Assembly: GCA_026702635.1 (NCBI GenBank)
Contig: JAPPBZ010000055.1
Span: 1-9,705 of the forward strand
Length of the DNA stretch: 9,705 nt
Reading direction: 5' to 3'
Source: Bacteroidota bacterium
GTDB taxonomy: Bacteria; Bacteroidota; Rhodothermia; Rhodothermales; Bin80
Part shown: piece after piece, positions 6,173 through 9,705 of the stretch
How positions within the stretch are numbered: the first letter of the stretch is position 1
Layout: every line of letters starts with the position of its first letter
Program-made: the position numbers and the translations under genes
The notes under the pieces: generated by a model
Databases searched by the model: none
What the model saw: the letters and a program-made list of their open reading frames with translations, nothing else
Told to the model about the DNA's origin: nothing

Positions 6173-7219
6173 ATGTTAAAAGATATTTTAGAGGTACTAC
6201 TTGGCCATCATTGTTTTGTGATTACAACTCACCAGCGTCCTGATGGGGATGCAATCGGTTCACAGGTTGCGCTTGGCAGGTTTCTTGAGCACCTGGGTAA
6301 AGAAGTAGTGCTGTTTAATTCTGACCCCGTTCCACCTAGTCTGGAGTGGATGCCAGGTTCGGAAGTGATACGAACCGGGAATACCTTGGAAAACTTAAAT
6401 GCAGTTGCCCAAGCGGATCTCTTTGTTGTAGTAGATACAAATTCAAGAGATCGGTTAGGAAAAACTGTAGACCGGGCCCTGGATCTCTACAAAGGGCCCG
6501 TACTACTGGTGGACCATCACACAGAACCGGAGTCCTGGTTTACCTGGATGATGCGCGATGAGGATGCAGCCGCGACTGGGGAATTGATTTACGATTTGAT
6601 CTGCACCTATGATCGGGATTTGATTGATTCAAACATGGCTACGGCGCTTTATACCGCACTCATGACAGATACAGGCTCGTTCCGGTTTTCTTCGGTAACT
6701 CCGAAGGTGCACAGGATGGCAGCAGATCTGCTCGATCGCGGAAGCTACTCGCCTCTGGAGGTCTATGCCGGGGTCTACGAGAACCACAGCCCCGCCTGGC
6801 CTCGCCTAGTTTCGATGGCATTTCAGGGATTAACTTTTTTATATGACGGGGAACTGGCGTATATCACAATTACCAGACACATGCTCGAGACGGCTGGGGT
6901 AGGGTATGATGAGATTCATGGGTTTTCGGACATGGTGATGTCTATTGCAGGGGTCCGCATTACACTCATTTTCACGGAAACGAAGCGAGGTGTGAAGGTG
7001 AGTTTCCGATCCAAAGGCAGCCATCGAATGGATATCTGGGCACAAATCTATGGTGGTGGAGGGCATCACAACGCAGCAGGAGCATTCATTCGACGCCCGG
7101 TCAGGGAGGCGGTCGAGGTCGTTCTCGAAGGTATTTCTGGCTTATTTGAAGAAGATGCTGTGGTCTTGGCAGAAGAAGATGAAGCCTATCTAAAAGCATT
7201 ATCCAGTCCAAAACAATGA
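6173..7219 (+). CDS. nrnA: DHH-family phosphoesterase, NrnA-like oligoribonuclease/pAp phosphatase
   Basis: By family this is a cytosolic Mn-dependent enzyme that degrades short RNA oligonucleotides (nanoRNA) and often dephosphorylates 3'-phosphoadenosine 5'-phosphate. From the ATG at 6173 the protein has 348 residues. Seen: motif I THQRPDGDAIGS (residues 19-30), motif II VVVDTNSRDR, the DHH triad in LLVDHHTEP, motif IV TDTGSFRFSS, and the C-terminal DHHA1 substrate-binding loop GGGGHHNAAGA. The frame extends upstream to a GTG at 6086 (377 residues). I prefer 6173 because it leaves about 19 residues before the motif I His, as in Bacillus NrnA, but neither start has a ribosome-binding site. 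The stop overlaps the pepA start as ATGA. It lacks the extra domains of RecJ, and nothing suggests a cyclic-di-AMP phosphodiesterase with membrane or PAS domains. The exact substrate is inferred from family. Confidence 0.9.
   Translation: MLKDILEVLLGHHCFVITTHQRPDGDAIGSQVALGRFLEHLGKEVVLFNSDPVPPSLEWMPGSEVIRTGNTLENLNAVAQADLFVVVDTNSRDRLGKTVDRALDLYKGPVLLVDHHTEPESWFTWMMRDEDAAATGELIYDLICTYDRDLIDSNMATALYTALMTDTGSFRFSSVTPKVHRMAADLLDRGSYSPLEVYAGVYENHSPAWPRLVSMAFQGLTFLYDGELAYITITRHMLETAGVGYDEIHGFSDMVMSIAGVRITLIFTETKRGVKVSFRSKGSHRMDIWAQIYGGGGHHNAAGAFIRRPVREAVEVVLEGISGLFEEDAVVLAEEDEAYLKALSSPKQ
6473..6500 (+). repeat. GC-rich inverted repeat inside nrnA
   Basis: CGGGCCCT (6473-6480) and AGGGCCCG (6493-6500) form a perfect 8-bp inverted repeat with a 12-nt loop, between motifs II and III of the DHH domain. 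No T-run follows. The codons read normally (RALDLYKGPV). It could cause a transcription pause or shape mRNA stability, or be chance. Confidence 0.4.
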
Positions 7220-8715
7220 AAGTTTCTGTCACCACACTTAGTCTCCAGGATTTGGATGTAGATCTGCTCATCATTCCGGTTGGACGCTCGCTTGCGCGAG
7301 CCCGTGCAGCACAGATTGGTGGACCAGTTGGAGAGGCACTCAACGCTGCGCTGATTGACTTTGAGGGTGATCTCGAAGAAACTCTTTTATGCTATCCCGC
7401 CTCTGGTCGTGCCCGCAGAGTTGCGGTCGTTGGGTTGGGATATCCAGAGAATATTGATCGTGAAGCGCTTCGTAGGGCGGCCGCGGCGGGCGCACATATG
7501 GCAATGAAGACCAAAGCGACCACCGTTGCTTTATGTCTGCCCGACTCACAGCTTGACTCCGAAGCGACGGGGCAATCCCTAGTAGAGGGGTACATGCTTT
7601 CCTCCTATGAATACGACCGTTACAAGACACGGCCCAATGAGGAACGAACTATTACGGAACGGCTGGTCTTGCATGCGGGTCGTGATGAAAAATCGGCCAG
7701 GCGGGGAGCGGAGCGTGGACGAATTGAAGCCGAAGCAACGATTACAGCACGTGACCTGGTTAATTTGTCTCCACACGACAAAACCCCGACTCTACTTGGG
7801 AAGATTGTCGAGCGCTTCGGTCGTAAATATGGCTATGAAGTGTCGGTCTGGGATAAGTCAGACATTGAGAAGGAGAAAATGGGAGGATTGCTGGGAGTGA
7901 ACCGTGGCAGTCTTGAGCCACCCGTCATGATTGAAATGACGTGGAAGCCCAGCAAAGCGGGGAATTCCCGGCCGGTTGTGCTGGTCGGTAAAGGAATCGT
8001 TTTTGATACGGGTGGACTGTCTCTCAAGCCGACAAAAAATTCCATGGATCATATGAAAGCAGACATGGCAGGTGCTGCTGCCGTGATCGGTGCCATGGAG
8101 GCTATCGCCCGCCTGGATGTTCCGTTGTACGTGATTGGCCTGATTCCGGCAACAGACAACCGACCAGGACAGGATGCCTACGTTCCCGGAGATGTACTGC
8201 GAATGCATTCTGGGATGACGGTCGAGGTACTGAATACGGATGCAGAAGGGCGGCTGATTCTTGCTGATGCGCTCTCTTATGCAAAGCTGTACCGGCCGGA
8301 AATCGTGTTTGATCTCGCCACGCTTACCGGTGCACAGGTTGTCGCACTGGGGAGCCAAGTTGCTGCCGTCATGACCCGAGAGGATTCGGGGGCAAGTGAA
8401 CGCCTGGAGCCGGTGATGGAAGCAGCAGAGCGCAGTGGAGACCTCTTACATCCAATGCCGATGCATGCCCATTATGCGGAGGCGCTCAAGAGCGATGTTG
8501 CAGATATCAAAAATATCGGTAACCGCGAAGCGGGGAGCATTACTGCCGCAAAATTCCTCGAAAATTTTGTTGACTATCCGTGGGTTCACATTGATATGGC
8601 AGGTCCATCATTTCTGAAGTCCGAATTGCCATATAGACCAGCTGGAGGGACGGGCTTCGGGGTTCGGCTTTTGACCGAATTTATTCGCGATTACGCACAT
8701 CCCAAGAAGCGTTAG
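7216..8715 (+). CDS. pepA: Leucyl aminopeptidase, M17 family (PepA)
   Basis: This cytosolic two-metal aminopeptidase releases N-terminal residues from peptides, normally as a hexamer; some family members also bind DNA. At 499 residues it has typical length. The N-terminal macro-like domain spans about residues 1-170 and the catalytic domain about 175-499. Metal ligands match E. coli PepA with a constant offset of -11: Lys259 and Asp264 in VGKGIVFDTGGLSLKP, Asp282 in MKADMAGAAA, and Asp341 and Glu343 in NTDAEGRLILADAL. The catalytic Lys271 and Arg345 are also present. LATLTGAQVVALG and the C-terminal GGTGFGVRLL segment are intact. The ATG at 7216 overlaps the nrnA TGA as ATGA, so translation is probably coupled. 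No separate ribosome-binding site is visible. There is a 27-bp gap before the chosen pdxA start. Confidence 0.97.
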   Translation: MKVSVTTLSLQDLDVDLLIIPVGRSLARARAAQIGGPVGEALNAALIDFEGDLEETLLCYPASGRARRVAVVGLGYPENIDREALRRAAAAGAHMAMKTKATTVALCLPDSQLDSEATGQSLVEGYMLSSYEYDRYKTRPNEERTITERLVLHAGRDEKSARRGAERGRIEAEATITARDLVNLSPHDKTPTLLGKIVERFGRKYGYEVSVWDKSDIEKEKMGGLLGVNRGSLEPPVMIEMTWKPSKAGNSRPVVLVGKGIVFDTGGLSLKPTKNSMDHMKADMAGAAAVIGAMEAIARLDVPLYVIGLIPATDNRPGQDAYVPGDVLRMHSGMTVEVLNTDAEGRLILADALSYAKLYRPEIVFDLATLTGAQVVALGSQVAAVMTREDSGASERLEPVMEAAERSGDLLHPMPMHAHYAEALKSDVADIKNIGNREAGSITAAKFLENFVDYPWVHIDMAGPSFLKSELPYRPAGGTGFGVRLLTEFIRDYAHPKKR

Positions 8716-8742
8716 ACCTTGACTGCGGACTCTAAAGAGCGC

Positions 8743-9705
8743 ATGCGCATTGCCATCACGCTGGGCGACCCCAATGGGATTGGTCCGGAAGTGGTGCTGA
8801 AGTGTCTAGATGACCCGCTGATAATGAAGCGGATAGAGCCGGTGGTCATTGGGGCAAAGAAGGTCTTGCAGGTTCATGCGAAGGCATTGGGCAGGCGGCC
8901 GCCTGCTCTCATCGAAAACATGACCGCCCCTCTTCCCGAACGTGGCATCCGGATTGTGGATACGAGCAAGGGCCAGGAAGTGTCAGTGGAGATGGGTAAA
9001 CTCACTCCTAGAGCTGGTAGCATGGCAATGAATGCCGTGGATGAGGGGATCCGCCTTGTGAAGCAGAAAAAGGTGAGTGCGCTGGTTACCGGACCAATTT
9101 CAAAGTTGGCAATTGTTCGTGCCGGCTATGATTTTCCGGGGCATACAGAGTATCTGGCCAAGAAGACGAAGGTTAAGGATCAGGTCATGATGATGGTGTC
9201 CAGAGAGCTGCGCATTAGCTTGGCTACGGGGCATATTGCCCTGAAACAAGTACCAGAGAGGCTGACGATCAACGGGCTTGTCGCAAAGCTCAAGCGTGTA
9301 CGATTGTCTCTGATTCGAGATTTTGGAATTTCACAGCCTAAGATCGCTGTCCTTGGACTCAATCCACACGCCGGAGAAAATGGCGTACTTGGCAGCGAAG
9401 AGGAAGAAGTGATTATCAAAGCCATCAAGGATGCCGGAAATCGCGGCATTATTGCACTGGGGCCATTCCCGGCGGACGGCTTTTTTGGGAGCGGGCAGTA
9501 TTGTGGATACGATTGTGTTCTGGCTATGTACCATGATCAGGGATTGGCTCCATTTAAAATCCTTTCATTTGGAAGTGGTGTGAACTTCACAGCAGGATTG
9601 CCCATCGTACGCACCTCCCCGGACCATGGGACTGCGTTTGATATTGCAGGGAAGAATCAGGCCAATGAGGGGAGCATGGTCCAGGCTGTACTCCGGGCCG
9701 CTTCC
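8743..9705 (+). CDS. pdxA: 4-hydroxythreonine-4-phosphate dehydrogenase (PdxA), 3' end cut by window edge
   Basis: This cytosolic NAD-dependent, metal-dependent dehydrogenase acts on 4-phosphohydroxy-L-threonine in the DXP-dependent route to pyridoxal 5'-phosphate; its product feeds PdxJ. The frame is open for 321 codons to the edge. Family members are about 330 residues long, so only the last few are missing. Seen: ITLGDPNGIGPEV at the N-terminus, LVTGPISK, metal-ligand His134 in FPGHTEYLA, His209 in GLNPHAGENG, His264 in MYHDQGLAPFK, and TSPDHGTAFDIAGK near the C-terminus. I chose the ATG at 8743 (MRIAITLGDP), which has a short purine-rich AAAGAG a few bases upstream. A TTG at 8719, directly after the pepA stop, would add eight residues. 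It is the third gene of the nrnA-pepA-pdxA run. Its presence implies the DXP-dependent PLP pathway rather than Pdx1/Pdx2 alone. Confidence 0.97.
   Translation, partial: MRIAITLGDPNGIGPEVVLKCLDDPLIMKRIEPVVIGAKKVLQVHAKALGRRPPALIENMTAPLPERGIRIVDTSKGQEVSVEMGKLTPRAGSMAMNAVDEGIRLVKQKKVSALVTGPISKLAIVRAGYDFPGHTEYLAKKTKVKDQVMMMVSRELRISLATGHIALKQVPERLTINGLVAKLKRVRLSLIRDFGISQPKIAVLGLNPHAGENGVLGSEEEEVIIKAIKDAGNRGIIALGPFPADGFFGSGQYCGYDCVLAMYHDQGLAPFKILSFGSGVNFTAGLPIVRTSPDHGTAFDIAGKNQANEGSMVQAVLRAAS

Noticed and set aside
7858..8358. 166-codon minus-strand frame inside pepA
   Set aside because: It is fully antisense to the metal-binding core of PepA. The protein looks random and there is no ribosome-binding site.

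Overview
The window looks like a chromosomal housekeeping stretch from a bacterium of moderate G+C content. No mobile element, CRISPR array, rRNA or tRNA was recognised. Peptidoglycan precursor ligases point to a walled eubacterium. Most starts lack a good Shine-Dalgarno sequence, genes are tightly packed with overlapping stops and starts, and ddl and murF sit outside a classical dcw cluster. This fits several diderm lineages (for example Rhodothermota/Balneolota-like or Verrucomicrobiota-like bacteria), but the lineage cannot be settled by eye.

Layout: (i) 1-1714, minus strand: a two-component system. An OmpR/PhoB-type response regulator (944-1714) is followed by a membrane sensor histidine kinase (969 down to the left edge, C-terminus cut off), with the two genes overlapping by 26 bp. 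(ii) 1715-2299: a 585-bp divergent intergenic region. It holds candidate promoters in both directions, an overlapping palindrome and 10-bp-phased direct repeat, a hairpin, and a predicted three-way-junction RNA fold (about 2072-2153) in the putative pyrC leader. (iii) 2300-5975, plus strand: pyrC, ddl and murF, joined by a GTGA overlap and a TAATG overlap. (iv) 5976-6172: a short non-coding gap with a candidate promoter and a palindrome. (v) 6173-9705, plus strand: a DHH-family oligoribonuclease/pAp-phosphatase (nrnA-like), leucyl aminopeptidase (pepA; ATGA overlap) and pdxA, which runs off the right edge with only a few C-terminal residues missing.

Functionally, the plus-strand genes cover a pyrimidine biosynthesis step (dihydroorotase), two successive peptidoglycan precursor steps (D-Ala-D-Ala synthesis, then its addition to UDP-MurNAc-tripeptide), turnover of RNA oligonucleotides and pAp, cytosolic peptide turnover, and pyridoxal 5'-phosphate synthesis. 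They look like a growth-linked operon or two adjoining operons.

No clearly novel multi-gene system is present. The best second-look items are the structured leader in front of pyrC, a MurF that is short at both its N-terminus and its central domain and lacks the two Asn residues normally used for adenine binding, and a PyrC with His in place of a substrate-binding Asn.
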